From NCBI RefSeq assembly GCF_900177715.1, contig NZ_FXWG01000001.1, positions 310,001 through 374,000 of the forward strand: a stretch of 64,000 nucleotides of DNA, in the 5' to 3' direction. Shown piece after piece: positions 9,162 to 18,074 of this stretch. This DNA comes from Altererythrobacter xiamenensis. Its GTDB lineage: Bacteria > Pseudomonadota > Alphaproteobacteria > Sphingomonadales > Sphingomonadaceae. The first letter of the stretch is position 1. The number at the start of each line of letters is the position of its first letter. The translations under genes were made by a program, and so were the position numbers. Below the pieces are notes generated by a model. That model saw only the letters and a list, made by a program, of their open reading frames with translations. It did no database searches and was not told the DNA's origin.

Positions 9162-9773
9162 ATGAGCTTTCTCGAAGCGCGCCGCCAAGCAGCCCAGCAA
9201 GAGCGTCGCCGCTCGGCACGTTTCACGATCGACATCCCGGTGACCCTGCGAACCATCAGCGGCAATCGCGAATGCCGCATGGCCAATATTTCGGACAATG
9301 GCGCCAAGCTCGAAACGGATACGCCGCCGCGCGAAGGCGTGTCGGGCTGGCTGATCATGGGCGGCGAGGAAATCTACTGCACCGTGATCTGGTCGAAAGA
9401 TGGTGCCTGCGGGATCGAGTTCGAGCGCTCGCTAAGCGAAGACAAGCTCGTCGAGATCGCTGGCGAGCAGGTTACGGAAACCGTGCCCGTCGCCAATCGC
9501 GGCAATATCCAGATGGGCCGCAAGCGCGGCAGCTTGCTCGGCAAGGGTCTTGCGAAAAAGCCGGAGCCTCAGAGTGAGCCGCCGGCACAAACGCAATTCG
9601 AACCCGCACCAGAGCCTGAGCCGCAGAAGCTTCCGGAGTTACAGTCCGAACCCGAAATCCAGGTCAGGCCCGAGCCCCAGCCCGAACCGAAACCCGAACC
9701 CAAACCCAAACCCAAACCCGGGATCAATAATCCGCTCTTCATTTCGAGGCTTCAGGCGATCAGCGCAGGCTGA
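9162..9773 (+). CDS. PilZ-domain protein with Pro/Glu/Lys-rich tail
   Basis: The 203-aa protein has an N-terminal PilZ domain (about residues 15-105), the usual receptor for cyclic di-GMP, with the arginine motif ERRRSAR and the NISDNG form of the D/NxSxxG motif. Residues 130-185 form a low-complexity tail of Pro-Glu and Pro-Lys repeats, then a short hydrophobic end. A strong Shine-Dalgarno (GGAACGAGG) precedes the ATG. Its partner is not evident from its neighbours. It converges on malate synthase G with a 6-bp gap. Signalling by c-di-GMP is inferred from the motifs. Confidence 0.88.
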   Translation: MSFLEARRQAAQQERRRSARFTIDIPVTLRTISGNRECRMANISDNGAKLETDTPPREGVSGWLIMGGEEIYCTVIWSKDGACGIEFERSLSEDKLVEIAGEQVTETVPVANRGNIQMGRKRGSLLGKGLAKKPEPQSEPPAQTQFEPAPEPEPQKLPELQSEPEIQVRPEPQPEPKPEPKPKPKPGINNPLFISRLQAISAG

Positions 9774-9779
9774 CCGGTT

Positions 9780-11876
9780 TCAGCCCGCCTTCTTCACCTG
9801 CCTCCAGTGATGCAGCAGCGGTTCGGTATAGCCCGAAGGCTGCTCGACACCCTTGAACACGAGATCCTTCGCTGCCTGGAAGGCCGGGTGATCCTCATTG
9901 CCGACAAGCGGCTCGTAGAAGGGATCGCCAGCATTCTGCGCATCGACCTTCGCCGCCATGCGGCGCAGGCTGTCCATCACCTGATCTTCAGTAACAACGC
10001 CGTGCAGCAGCCAGTTGGCCATATGCTGCGAGGAGATACGCAGCGTCGCGCGGTCTTCCATCAGCCCGACATCGTTGATGTCCGGCACCTTGGAGCAGCC
10101 GACGCCCTGGTCGATCCAGCGCACAACATAGCCGAGTAGCCCCTGCGCATTGTTGTCGAGCTCTTCACGCAATTCGTCTTCCGACCAGTTCGTGCCCTGA
10201 GCCAGCGGGATCGTGAGCAGATCGTCGAGCGGCGGAATCTCGCCAAGTCCCTTCTGCTCGTGAAACACATCGCATTCATGGTAATGCAGCGCGTGGAGCG
10301 TCGCGGCAGTGGGTGACGGCACCCAGGCGGTGTTCGCGCCCGCTTTCAGGTGCCCGATCTTCTCGATCATCATCTGGCCCATGAGGTCGGGCGCGGCCCA
10401 CATCCCCTTGCCGATCTGCGCTCTACCCGCGAGCCCATGCTTGAGGCCTATCGCGACATTACGCTTCTCGTAGGCCTGCAGCCAGGCAGAGCTTTTCATC
10501 TCGCCCTTGCGGACCATCGGTCCCGCCTGCATCGAGGTATGGATCTCGTCGCCAGTGCGGTCGAGGAAGCCGGTGTTGATGAACACCACGCGATCCTTCA
10601 CCGCTTCGATACAGGCGCCGAGGTTCGCGCTGGTGCGGCGTTCCTCGTCCATCACACCGACCTTGATCGTGTTGCGCGGCAGGCCGAGCAGGTCCTCGAC
10701 GGCATCGAACAGATCATTGGTGAAGGCGCATTCTTCCGGCCCATGCATCTTGGGCTTCACGATGTAGATGCTGCCGTGCCCGGAGTTGCCGTATTTGGCA
10801 TGACCTTCGACATCGAGCGCGCCGATCGCGCTGGTGAAGACCGCGTCCATGATCCCTTCCGGAATCTCGGACCTATCTTCGAGCAGAATGGCAGGATTGG
10901 TCATCAAGTGACCGACATTGCGTACAAAAAGCAGGCTGCGTCCGGGCAGACTGTGTGACTGCCCTTCGCCATCCGTGTAGGTCTTGTTCCCGGCCAGCTT
11001 GCGGGTGAGCGTCTTGCCGCCCTTCTCGAAACTCTCTTCCAGATCGCCGCGGATCAGGCCAAGCCAGTTGGTGTAGGCGAGATGTTTGTCCTCGGCATCG
11101 ACCGCCGCGACCGAATCCTCGCAGTCGCAGATAGTCGTCAGCGCCGCTTCGCAGATGACATCGGCGATACCCGCCTTGTCGTCACGGCCGATCGGGCTTT
11201 CAGGATCGAACACAACTTCGATGTGCAGCCCATTGTTTTTGAACAGCAAGCCCTTCTCGGTTTCGCCGATATACTGGCTCTCGTCCTTCAGCTTCACGGC
11301 ATCCTTGCCGCTAAGATCCGACCAGCTGCCACTCGCCAGGGGCACGGTTTCATCGAGGAAGGTCCGTGCCCGCGCTATAACGGCATCGCCGCGGTCCTTG
11401 TCATAGCCGCCCGGTTTCGCCGGCGGTGCATCGACCGCATCGGTGCCGTAGAATGCATCGTAGAGGCTGCCCCAGCGCGCATTGGCGGCATTGAGCAGGA
11501 AGCGCGCATTGAGGATCGGCACAACGAGTTGCGGCCCCGCCATCGTCGCGATTTCGGAATCGACGTTCTCTGTGCCGATGGTGAAGTCGGCAGGCTCAGG
11601 CACCAGATAGCCGATCTCGCGCAGGAAAGCCTGATATTCGCTCTGGTCGATCGGCTTGCCGCGTCGCTGTGTGTGCCATGCGTCGATCTGTGCCTGAAGC
11701 TCGTCCCGCTTCGCCAGCAGAGCACGATTGCGCGGGGCATAATCGGCGAGAAGGGCTGCAAAACCGTCCCAGAACGCGGATACGTCGCGTCCCAGAGGCG
11801 TCAGGACCTGCGTTTCGACAAGATCGGCCAGACGGGCATCGACGGTAAGACCGGAACGGTTGACAGTATCGCTCAC
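9780..11876 (-). CDS. glcB: Malate synthase G
   Basis: This enzyme condenses glyoxylate with acetyl-CoA to malate, the second step of the glyoxylate bypass. The product is about 698 aa, the long G-type. Visible family features include the Mg/glyoxylate site region [15 protein letters not shown], the [13 protein letters not shown] segment and the late [22 protein letters not shown] region. I chose the GTG at 11876 because GAGG sits 5 bp upstream; an ATG at 11891 is possible. No isocitrate lyase gene is nearby. It is transcribed divergently from the M20-ast cluster. Confidence 0.93.
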   Translation of the reverse strand: MSDTVNRSGLTVDARLADLVETQVLTPLGRDVSAFWDGFAALLADYAPRNRALLAKRDELQAQIDAWHTQRRGKPIDQSEYQAFLREIGYLVPEPADFTIGTENVDSEIATMAGPQLVVPILNARFLLNAANARWGSLYDAFYGTDAVDAPPAKPGGYDKDRGDAVIARARTFLDETVPLASGSWSDLSGKDAVKLKDESQYIGETEKGLLFKNNGLHIEVVFDPESPIGRDDKAGIADVICEAALTTICDCEDSVAAVDAEDKHLAYTNWLGLIRGDLEESFEKGGKTLTRKLAGNKTYTDGEGQSHSLPGRSLLFVRNVGHLMTNPAILLEDRSEIPEGIMDAVFTSAIGALDVEGHAKYGNSGHGSIYIVKPKMHGPEECAFTNDLFDAVEDLLGLPRNTIKVGVMDEERRTSANLGACIEAVKDRVVFINTGFLDRTGDEIHTSMQAGPMVRKGEMKSSAWLQAYEKRNVAIGLKHGLAGRAQIGKGMWAAPDLMGQMMIEKIGHLKAGANTAWVPSPTAATLHALHYHECDVFHEQKGLGEIPPLDDLLTIPLAQGTNWSEDELREELDNNAQGLLGYVVRWIDQGVGCSKVPDINDVGLMEDRATLRISSQHMANWLLHGVVTEDQVMDSLRRMAAKVDAQNAGDPFYEPLVGNEDHPAFQAAKDLVFKGVEQPSGYTEPLLHHWRQVKKAG

Positions 11877-12063
11877 ATTTTCCTCGCACATTGGGCTCAC
11901 GCACGCGCCCATCGGGCCAGCACGCAAGCGAATGAATTGTCAATTCTATCCGGGGAGGAACGCGCCGGATATGGCCAAGCCTCTCGCCAATTGCAACCAC
12001 CCTTCCCCAGCGATGCAAGGCGCGCCTTGGCCTTGGCCTCTGCCACCGCTAAGGCGGTTTCAC

Positions 12064-13272
12064 ATGATACCTCAGACTGAACACGACAAACTGATCGAAG
12101 CGATCGACCAGGACGCAATGCTCGCCGACGCGCGAAGCTGGAGCGCGGTCAACACCGGCACTGCCAATCTCGAAGGGCTGAGCAAAATGGCGGGCATGCT
12201 CGCCGACGCATTCTCCACCCTGCCGGGCGAGATCGAACTGATCGACCCCGCCCCGGTCACCGCCATCTCGCCGGAGGGCAAGGAAGTCGAACAGAAATTC
12301 GGCCAGCACATGGTCTTGCGCGTGCGCCCCGATGCCGAGCGGCGACTGCTTTTCACCGGCCATATGGACACGGTTTTCCCGAAAGATCACCCGTTTCAGG
12401 AGCAGGAGTGGCTCGACGACGAAACGCTGAACGGTCCCGGCCTTGCGGACATGAAGGGCGGCATAGCGGTAATCCTCCACGCCCTGCGCGCGTTCGAGCA
12501 AAGCGAGCACGCCAGCCGCATCGGCTATGACGTGATGATCAATGCGGACGAGGAAACGGGCTCGCTTTCGTCCGCCCCGCTGATCGACCAGCTGGCCAGG
12601 GGCAAATATGCCGCGCTGACCTATGAACCTTCTGCGCTGCCCGATGGGACGCTCGCCCATGCGCGCGGCGGAAGCGGCAATTACTCGCTCACCATCACCG
12701 GACAATCCGCCCATGCCGGGCGCAATCCGCAGGACGGTCGCAATGCGATTGTCGCCGCAGCGGCGCTGACCATGGGGCTGAAAGAGCTTCAGAACGAGGA
12801 ATGTCCGGTCAATCCGGCCAAGATCGAGGGCGGCTCCGCCAACAATGTCGTACCCGATCACGCCGTGCTGCGCTTCAACATCAGGCCCAAGAGCCCTGAT
12901 GCGGCCGATGCATTCGAGGCCGGCCTCGCGCGGCTGATCGGTGACGTCCAGCAGGGCCACGAAGTGTCGATCCATCGCCACGGCGGCATCACCCGTCCGC
13001 CCAAGCCGGTCGACCGCAAGGCGCAGCGACTGTTCGATCTCGTGCGCGATTGCGGCGCGACGCTCGGCCAGGAGATCGGCTGGAAATCGACCGGCGGCGT
13101 GTGCGACGGCAACAATATCGCGGCTTGCGGCATCCCCGTGGTCGACACGATGGGCGTGCGCGGCGGCGCCATCCATAGCCCGCAAGAATTCATGATCGTA
13201 TCATCGCTGAAGGAACGCGCGGCGCTTTCCGCCCTCGTCCTTCACAAGCTATCCTCGGAGAACCTGCTTTGA
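12064..13272 (+). CDS. M20-family metallo-amidohydrolase in the ast cluster
   Basis: The 402-aa protein is a two-domain M20 hydrolase related to carboxypeptidase G2, ArgE and DapE. Metal ligands are visible in TGHMDTVF, GPGLADMKGG and NADEETGS, and the dimerisation domain carries the HARGGSGNY and GQSAHAGRNP stretches. Its stop overlaps the TTG start of astA, so it forms a tightly coupled unit with astA-astB. Since DapE removes succinyl groups, I infer it may do the final desuccinylation of N-succinylglutamate in place of AstE; this is unproven. Confidence 0.85.
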   Translation: MIPQTEHDKLIEAIDQDAMLADARSWSAVNTGTANLEGLSKMAGMLADAFSTLPGEIELIDPAPVTAISPEGKEVEQKFGQHMVLRVRPDAERRLLFTGHMDTVFPKDHPFQEQEWLDDETLNGPGLADMKGGIAVILHALRAFEQSEHASRIGYDVMINADEETGSLSSAPLIDQLARGKYAALTYEPSALPDGTLAHARGGSGNYSLTITGQSAHAGRNPQDGRNAIVAAAALTMGLKELQNEECPVNPAKIEGGSANNVVPDHAVLRFNIRPKSPDAADAFEAGLARLIGDVQQGHEVSIHRHGGITRPPKPVDRKAQRLFDLVRDCGATLGQEIGWKSTGGVCDGNNIAACGIPVVDTMGVRGGAIHSPQEFMIVSSLKERAALSALVLHKLSSENLL

Positions 13273-14285
13273 CATTCCGCCTGCGCGCGGCCCGCGCCGA
13301 CGACCTCGAACCGCTTTACGAGATGGCCAAGCTGACCGGCGGCGGCTTCACCAATCTGCCGCCCGATCGCGCGGCGCTCGGCGCGAAGCTCGGCCGCGCG
13401 AGCGATGCTTTCGCCAATGAAGGTGAGGAACTGGCCGACGAACAATTCGTGCTGGTGCTCGAAAACGCGGAAACCGGCGCAATCCGCGGCACCTGCCAGC
13501 TGATGACCAATGTCGGCCAGCACTGGCCGTTCTATTCCTATCGCCTCAACACGCTGACGCAGTATTCGAACGAGCTCGACCGGACCGTGCGCGCCGAACT
13601 GCTGAGCCTCGTCACCGACCTCGAAGGATCGAGCGAAGTCGGCGGGCTGTTCCTCCATCCCAACGAACGGGCTGGCGGGCTTGGCCTGCTGCTCGCGCGC
13701 AGCCGCTATCTCTTCATCGCTATGCACCGAGCACGCTTTGCCGACCGCACGATCGCGGAACTGCGCGGTATCATCGACGAGCGCGGCGGCTCGCCCTTCT
13801 GGGACGGGGTCGCGGGGCGCTTCTTCGGGATGAGCTTCCAGGACGCGGACTATTTCAATGCGATCAACGGCAACCAGTTCATCGCCGACCTGATGCCCAA
13901 GCATCCGGTCTATGTCGCGATGCTCGACGACGATGCGCGCAGCGTGATCGGCGTGCCCCATCCCACAGGGCGCGCGGCAATGCGCATGCTCGAGAACGAA
14001 GGTTTTCACTACGAGAACTATGTCGACATTTTCGACGGCGGCCCGACCATGATCGCCCGCACCGACGATATCGTCAGCGTGAAGAGCGCCGACCAGCGCA
14101 AAATCTCCAGCGTCGATAACGCAGAGGGCGAGCGCGCGATCATCGCCACCGGTCGTCTCAGCACCTTCCGCGCCTGCTATGGCGCAAGGACCGTCAATGA
14201 GGATGGCACGATCTCGATCGATTCGCAGGCGGCCGACGTTCTAGACGTGAAGGTCGGCGACAGCGTGTGGAGCGTGACGCGGTGA
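13269..14285 (+). CDS. astA: Arginine N-succinyltransferase
   Basis: AstA transfers succinyl from succinyl-CoA to arginine, the first step of the AST arginine catabolic pathway. The 338-aa protein has the family's GNAT-like fold with characteristic stretches FTNLPPD, SSEVGGLFLHP, and SPFWDGVAGRFFGMSF. It starts with TTG overlapping the upstream stop (TTGA) and ends with a GTGA overlap into astB, so the three genes are probably made from one mRNA. astC and astD are not in this window. Confidence 0.95.
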   Translation: MTFRLRAARADDLEPLYEMAKLTGGGFTNLPPDRAALGAKLGRASDAFANEGEELADEQFVLVLENAETGAIRGTCQLMTNVGQHWPFYSYRLNTLTQYSNELDRTVRAELLSLVTDLEGSSEVGGLFLHPNERAGGLGLLLARSRYLFIAMHRARFADRTIAELRGIIDERGGSPFWDGVAGRFFGMSFQDADYFNAINGNQFIADLMPKHPVYVAMLDDDARSVIGVPHPTGRAAMRMLENEGFHYENYVDIFDGGPTMIARTDDIVSVKSADQRKISSVDNAEGERAIIATGRLSTFRACYGARTVNEDGTISIDSQAADVLDVKVGDSVWSVTR

Positions 14286-15532
14286 GCCTCAAGGAAATCA
14301 ATTTCGACGGGATCGTCGGTCCGAGCCACAATTACGCAGGGCTGAGCCTCGGAAATATCGCGAGCGCGAGTCACAAGGGTGATCCGTCCTACCCCCGTGC
14401 CGCCGCCTTGCAGGGCGTTGCCAAGATGCGCGGTAATCTCGAAAGGTTCGGCGCGCAGGGTTTCCTGCTGCCGTTGCCACGGCCGAACGATGCATTGCTC
14501 GATCGGCTTGGCCCTGGCGCTGCCGATAATCCCGCACTGCTCGCCGCGGCATGGTCGGCCAGCTCGATGTGGACAGCCAATGCCGCGACCGTCAGCCCCG
14601 CCCCCGATACCGCCGATGGCAAGTGTCACCTGACGCCCGCCAACCTCGTCACCATGCTGCACCGCGCGCAGGAGTGGCCCGATACCAAGCGCATGCTCGA
14701 TGTGGCATTCGGCAATCGCGATCACTTCGTGGTGCACGATGCCGTGCCTCCGACGTTCGGCGACGAAGGCGCAGCCAATCACATGCGGCTTTGCGCCGGT
14801 CACAGCGAACAGGGCGTCGAAGTTTTCGTTTATGGCAGGCCGGGCGGAAAATTTCCCGCTCGCCAGCACGAACAGGCCAGCCGCGCGGTCGCACGCCTCC
14901 ACGGGCTCGATCCCGAGCGCGCGGTCTTCATCGAGCAGAACCCGGTCGCGATCGAGGCGGGCGCGTTTCACAATGACGTGGTCGCCGTCGCCAATGAAGA
15001 TGTGGTGTTCGCGCACGAGCTTGCCTTTGCCGATCGGCAGGGCGCCTATGACGCCATGCGCAAGGCCTTCCCCGCGCTGCAGGTGGTCGAAGTGCCCGAC
15101 AGCGCGGTGAGCCTTGCCGAAGCGATCAAAACCTATCTCTTCAATGCGCAGCTCGTGACCCGTCCCGAAGGCGGCATGGCGCTGGTCGTGCCGGAGGAAT
15201 GCCGCGAAAGCGCGCCTGTTTGGAGCTGGCTCGAAAGCATGCTCGCCACCAACGGCCCGATCCGCGAGGTCGTGCCGGTCGACGTTCGCCAGTCTATGGC
15301 CAACGGCGGCGGTCCGGCCTGCCTGCGCCTGCGCGTCGTCGCCGATCCGGCGACAGTCGATCCCCGCTTCACGCTGAGCGAAGAAAAAGCCGATACTCTC
15401 GAGCAGGTCATCGCGCAGAACTGGCCCGAGCAGATCGATCCGCAAGACCTTGGTTCCGAAGCACTTTCGAACAGTGTCAAATCGGCACGGGCATCACTTC
15501 TGGCGGCACTGAACCTGCCCGAACTGGGTTAA
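14282..15532 (+). CDS. astB: N-succinylarginine dihydrolase
   Basis: AstB hydrolyses N-succinylarginine to N-succinylornithine, ammonia and CO2; it belongs to the guanidine-modifying pentein superfamily. The roughly 416-aa protein shows the diagnostic start NFDGIVGPSHNYAG and later HNDVVAVANEDV and NGGGPACLRLR, which hold the catalytic His and Cys regions. I chose the GTG at 14282, which overlaps the astA stop; a GTG 15 bp upstream is in frame. It is the last gene of the M20-astA-astB unit. Confidence 0.94.
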   Translation: MSLKEINFDGIVGPSHNYAGLSLGNIASASHKGDPSYPRAAALQGVAKMRGNLERFGAQGFLLPLPRPNDALLDRLGPGAADNPALLAAAWSASSMWTANAATVSPAPDTADGKCHLTPANLVTMLHRAQEWPDTKRMLDVAFGNRDHFVVHDAVPPTFGDEGAANHMRLCAGHSEQGVEVFVYGRPGGKFPARQHEQASRAVARLHGLDPERAVFIEQNPVAIEAGAFHNDVVAVANEDVVFAHELAFADRQGAYDAMRKAFPALQVVEVPDSAVSLAEAIKTYLFNAQLVTRPEGGMALVVPEECRESAPVWSWLESMLATNGPIREVVPVDVRQSMANGGGPACLRLRVVADPATVDPRFTLSEEKADTLEQVIAQNWPEQIDPQDLGSEALSNSVKSARASLLAALNLPELG

Positions 15533-15649
15533 CGCACTGGACACTTTGTCGGGCTGATTTACAATTGGCTCTGCGTTAACCAGCGCCTTCCGCAGTAAAC
15601 CGCCATTGGCATGGTGCTTGCTGTGAAAGGTCTTAACGGAAGGAAGAGA

Positions 15650-15898
15650 ATGCTTCGCAAGATTGGCCGGCTGTTCGTGATCAAGACGCGCTTCGAAGCG
15701 TATCTGATCATCTACGCCCTGGCCCTTGGCGCGATGACCCGCGGAGCGCACTACACGCTCGAATATCCGGGATGGGGCGGCTACCTTCTTTTTGCAGCCA
15801 CCGCGGGCGCGGTTTTCCTCGGCGGAGCGAAAATCCTCGATGCGATCCGTTACGAGCAGGACGCCAAAGTGCGTGAGGAAACCGAAAGGGCCGACTGA
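15650..15898 (+). CDS. Small membrane protein, unknown
   Basis: The 82-aa protein has two probable membrane helices (about residues 18-37 and 46-65), with a basic N-terminus and a charged C-terminal tail. A strong Shine-Dalgarno (GGAAGGAAGAG) precedes the ATG at 15650. Its homologues, as far as I recall, are uncharacterised alphaproteobacterial membrane proteins. It stands alone downstream of astB after a 117-bp gap and converges on another small membrane protein gene. Confidence 0.75.
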   Translation: MLRKIGRLFVIKTRFEAYLIIYALALGAMTRGAHYTLEYPGWGGYLLFAATAGAVFLGGAKILDAIRYEQDAKVREETERAD

Positions 15899-15906
15899 GC
15901 CCTTTC
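15884..15906. terminator. Bidirectional hairpin between convergent small genes
   Basis: GAAAGGGC and GCCCTTTC form an 8-bp perfect stem over a 7-base loop, overlapping the stop of the plus-strand gene and just before the stop of the minus-strand gene. AGGGCCGA and TCGGCCCT give an alternative larger stem. It probably serves both genes. Confidence 0.55.
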
Positions 15907-15917
15907 GTTCGGCCCTG

Positions 15918-16115
15918 TCAGCCCTCCTGCCCGTCCGCGTTTTTCACGGCGTAGGAAAGCAGTTCAATCTCTCGCTTGGCGACGATGTAGGAATAGACCA
16001 GCGCCGCGACAAAGATCATGCCGCTGCCGCCGCGCAGGAATGGCACATCCAAAAGCACCGAGACTATGATCAGCGCGATGGTGATGAACAGGAATGCGAT
16101 CGTGATTCTGGACAT
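15918..16115 (-). CDS. Small two-helix membrane protein, unknown
   Basis: The 65-aa protein consists of two hydrophobic helices (about residues 4-24 and 32-49) joined by LRGGSG, with a short polar tail. I cannot name a family. The 270 bp upstream (16116-16290) hold no gene; they include an inverted repeat ACCGT-N7-ACGGT near 16149-16165 and presumably its promoter. Confidence 0.65.
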   Translation of the reverse strand: MSRITIAFLFITIALIIVSVLLDVPFLRGGSGMIFVAALVYSYIVAKREIELLSYAVKNADGQEG

Positions 16116-16294
16116 GATTGGCTGGCCTGAAAGGGTTTAACGTTTGTGACCGTGTTAATAACGGTTTCCCCGTAAGAATGCCTTGCGCTTCACTCCTAAT
16201 GGCGGCTTGTCCGGTAACCTTACCGCGGGGTTACGCGCAGCCATCTACGCTCACGAACCTCGGGTGATCGTGATGGCTTCGATCGTCTGAAAAA

Positions 16295-16419
16295 GAAGGT
16301 GGGGGTTTCTGTTGCTAGCTACCCGCGTTTTCGTTTGCGGGGGCAGGACCGTCGCGCATCGGCGATGTCACTTCTGTCGAGCTATCGTGAAGGTGGGGGT
16401 TTCTGTTGCTAGCTACCCC
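16295..16419 (-). repeat. Identical 30-bp direct repeat at the tmRNA tail
   Basis: Positions 16295-16324 and 16390-16419 are identical over 30 bp, 95 bp apart. On the minus strand each contains the core GCTAGCAACAGAAACCCCC. In the copy nearer the tmRNA, GGGGGT pairs with ACCCCC. In the distal copy only GGGT pairs with ACCC, but it is followed by CTTCTTTTTC, so that copy may be the actual terminator. A third related GGGCAACAGAAGC lies near 16445. Confidence 0.8.
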
Positions 16420-16738
16420 CGGAGCCCCGGAATCCGCTTCTGTTGCCCGGTGGGTCCAACCGCGCTTTAGCTTTGTAAGATCAGGCCGTTAGGCCGTCAG
16501 ATTACGCAGCAAGAGCGAGTGCTTCATTGTCATTGGCACTTGTGTGTTGTGAACAGTTTTACGGGTTACTCAGCCCGGGCGAAAACGAAGTCTTTCAACA
16601 CACGTCGATCCTGGTTCGGCCCCGTCAGAATGCCCTGAGATCAGGGCCTTATGGTGGAGCCGCCGGGTACTGCCCCCGGGTCCGTTGTGCCTATTGCACA
16701 GCGCAATTTATCGCCATAGCCCGCAAAAACGGGCAGGA
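16390..16738 (-). ncRNA. ssrA: Circularly permuted two-piece tmRNA
   Basis: tmRNA rescues stalled ribosomes and adds a degradation tag. On the minus strand the acceptor piece comes first: a T-arm-like CCGGG-7-CCCGG stem with loop GGCAGTA, then CGGCTCC-A-CCA ending at 16652. After about 28 bases comes the coding piece, starting GGGGCCG at 16623, which pairs with CGGCTCC as a 7-bp acceptor stem. The tag frame ANDNEALALAA-stop is at 16537-16502, followed by pseudoknot-like stems. This order (acceptor before coding) is the alphaproteobacterial split form. Outer ends are approximate. Confidence 0.93.
16502..16537 (-). other. tmRNA tag-peptide frame
   Basis: GCC AAT GAC AAT GAA GCA CTC GCT CTT GCT GCG TAA encodes the proteolysis tag ANDNEALALAA. 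It ends in the hydrophobic ALAA type recognised by ClpXP in other bacteria and begins with the ANDN pattern of alphaproteobacterial tags. Confidence 0.92.
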
Positions 16739-16740
16739 CC

Positions 16741-16768
16741 TATATAGGCCCCGCCCGCTTAATGTGAA
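16741..16768 (-). promoter_or_regulatory. Probable sigma-70-type promoter of ssrA
   Basis: On the minus strand TTCACA (16768-16763) and TATATA (16746-16741) are 16 bp apart, placing transcription start near 16735, just before the stem GCCCG/CGGGC of the acceptor piece. This is consistent with a strong constitutive RNA promoter, lying between mscL and ssrA. Confidence 0.55.
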
Positions 16769-16803
16769 GTGTATGTGTTTTATAGTAGTTCAGGTGCCGG
16801 CGT

Positions 16804-17265
16804 TCAGCCCATCGGGCCGTTTTGCGGCGCACCGGGAGCCCCACCCTTCAGCGCGTCACGAATTTCCGTCAGCAGCTCGATCTCGGTCGGACCGGCAGGT
16901 GCTTCCTCCTCCGCAGGCTTCTCGAAACGTGCCTTCACCTTGTTGGTATAGCGGACCAGCAGGAAGATGATGAACGCCAGGATCAGGAAGTTGATGATCG
17001 AGGTGACGAATGCACCCCAGGCGAGGACATTGGCGCCCGCTTCGCGCGCAGCCTCGAGGCTCATGCCCGTCACATCGCTATCGGTGCTCAGTACCAGGTA
17101 CTTGTCGCTGAAATCGACATCGCCGAAGATCATGCCCACGATCGGCATGATGATATCCGAAGTCATCGATGCGACGATTACGGCAAAGGCACCGGCGATT
17201 ATCACCGCAACCGCCAGCTCCATCACATTGCCCTTTGCAATAAACTCCTTGAATTCCGAAAGCAT
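16804..17265 (-). CDS. mscL: Large-conductance mechanosensitive channel
   Basis: MscL is a homopentameric inner-membrane emergency valve that opens on osmotic downshock. The 153-aa protein has the amphipathic start [21 protein letters not shown], the pore helix with the glycine-rich [17 protein letters not shown], a periplasmic loop (about residues 50-85), the second helix (about 90-115) and a charged C-terminal bundle. GGAGGG precedes the ATG at 17265. It is divergent from lemA across 201 bp that contain no gene. Confidence 0.95.
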   Translation of the reverse strand: MLSEFKEFIAKGNVMELAVAVIIAGAFAVIVASMTSDIIMPIVGMIFGDVDFSDKYLVLSTDSDVTGMSLEAAREAGANVLAWGAFVTSIINFLILAFIIFLLVRYTNKVKARFEKPAEEEAPAGPTEIELLTEIRDALKGGAPGAPQNGPMG

Positions 17266-17466
17266 TCCACCCTCCAATATCGACCCGTTGAAGTTGCAAA
17301 GGGTTTTGCAAAAGTGGTCGCGTTTGCCAAGGGGCCCGAATTGTAAAATCAGGTAGCGAAGTGAGGCCTGTTCGGACGCGGCGAATCCTTGAATCTCCAC
17401 AAGGGTGTGCTAACTATGTAATACAGACCTGCGGGCGCCCCCCGCCCGCCTCCTGGGGAGATATCG

Positions 17467-18069
17467 ATGAACGTTTCCACTTTCGGCCGCCTCGCGTTTG
17501 CGGCGGTTGCTTCACTTGCCCTTGCAGCCTGCGGGATTAACTCGGTTCCGCGCGCCGAAGAAAACGCCAAGGCCAAATGGGCAGATGTCGAGGCGCAGTT
17601 TCAGCGTCGCGCCAACCTCATTCCCAACCTCGTCGAAGTGGCGCAGGGCGCGGCAGAGAACGAGCGTTCGATCCTGACCGAAGTGACCGAGGCGCGTGCC
17701 CGTGCCACCAGCATCAACGTCGATGCCGCCGATCTGGACGATCCGGCGAAGATGCAGGAGTTCGCTGCGGCACAGGGCCAGTTGGGACAGGGCATCGGGC
17801 GCCTGCTCGCCAGCTTCGAAGCCTATCCGCAGATCCAGTCCAACCAGAACTATCTCGCGCTGCAAAGCCAGCTCGAAGGGACGGAAAACCGCATTGCCGT
17901 CGCCATCCGCGATTATAATGAGGCGGTGCGCCAGTATAACACCACGATCCGCACCTTCCCCGATACGATCGGTGCGAACATCATCCACGGCGCGGAACCG
18001 CTGGTGCCTTATGAGGCTGCGACCGAGGGGGCCGAAGTCGCTCCTGAAATTGACATGACGTCGAACTGA
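17467..18069 (+). CDS. LemA-family lipoprotein
   Basis: The 200-aa protein begins with a lipoprotein signal (LALAAC, Cys at residue 21) and then the LemA helical domain, with the typical WADVEAQFQRRANLIPNLVE region and the C-terminal YNxxVRxYNTxIRTFP pattern. LemA proteins form elongated helix bundles; their role is unclear. It heads an operon with two TPM-domain proteins, an arrangement widely conserved in bacteria. Upstream TTGAAT at 17389 may be a -35 box. Confidence 0.92.
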   Translation: MNVSTFGRLAFAAVASLALAACGINSVPRAEENAKAKWADVEAQFQRRANLIPNLVEVAQGAAENERSILTEVTEARARATSINVDAADLDDPAKMQEFAAAQGQLGQGIGRLLASFEAYPQIQSNQNYLALQSQLEGTENRIAVAIRDYNEAVRQYNTTIRTFPDTIGANIIHGAEPLVPYEAATEGAEVAPEIDMTSN

Positions 18070-18074
18070 GCGCC

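Noticed and set aside
9590..9725. Repetitive CCCGAACC-type sequence
   Set aside because: It is low-complexity coding sequence for the Pro/Glu/Lys tail of the PilZ protein, not a CRISPR or a structural DNA repeat.
16527..16970. 147-codon plus-strand frame through the tmRNA region
   Set aside because: It lies opposite the tmRNA and mscL and has no motif or ribosome site.
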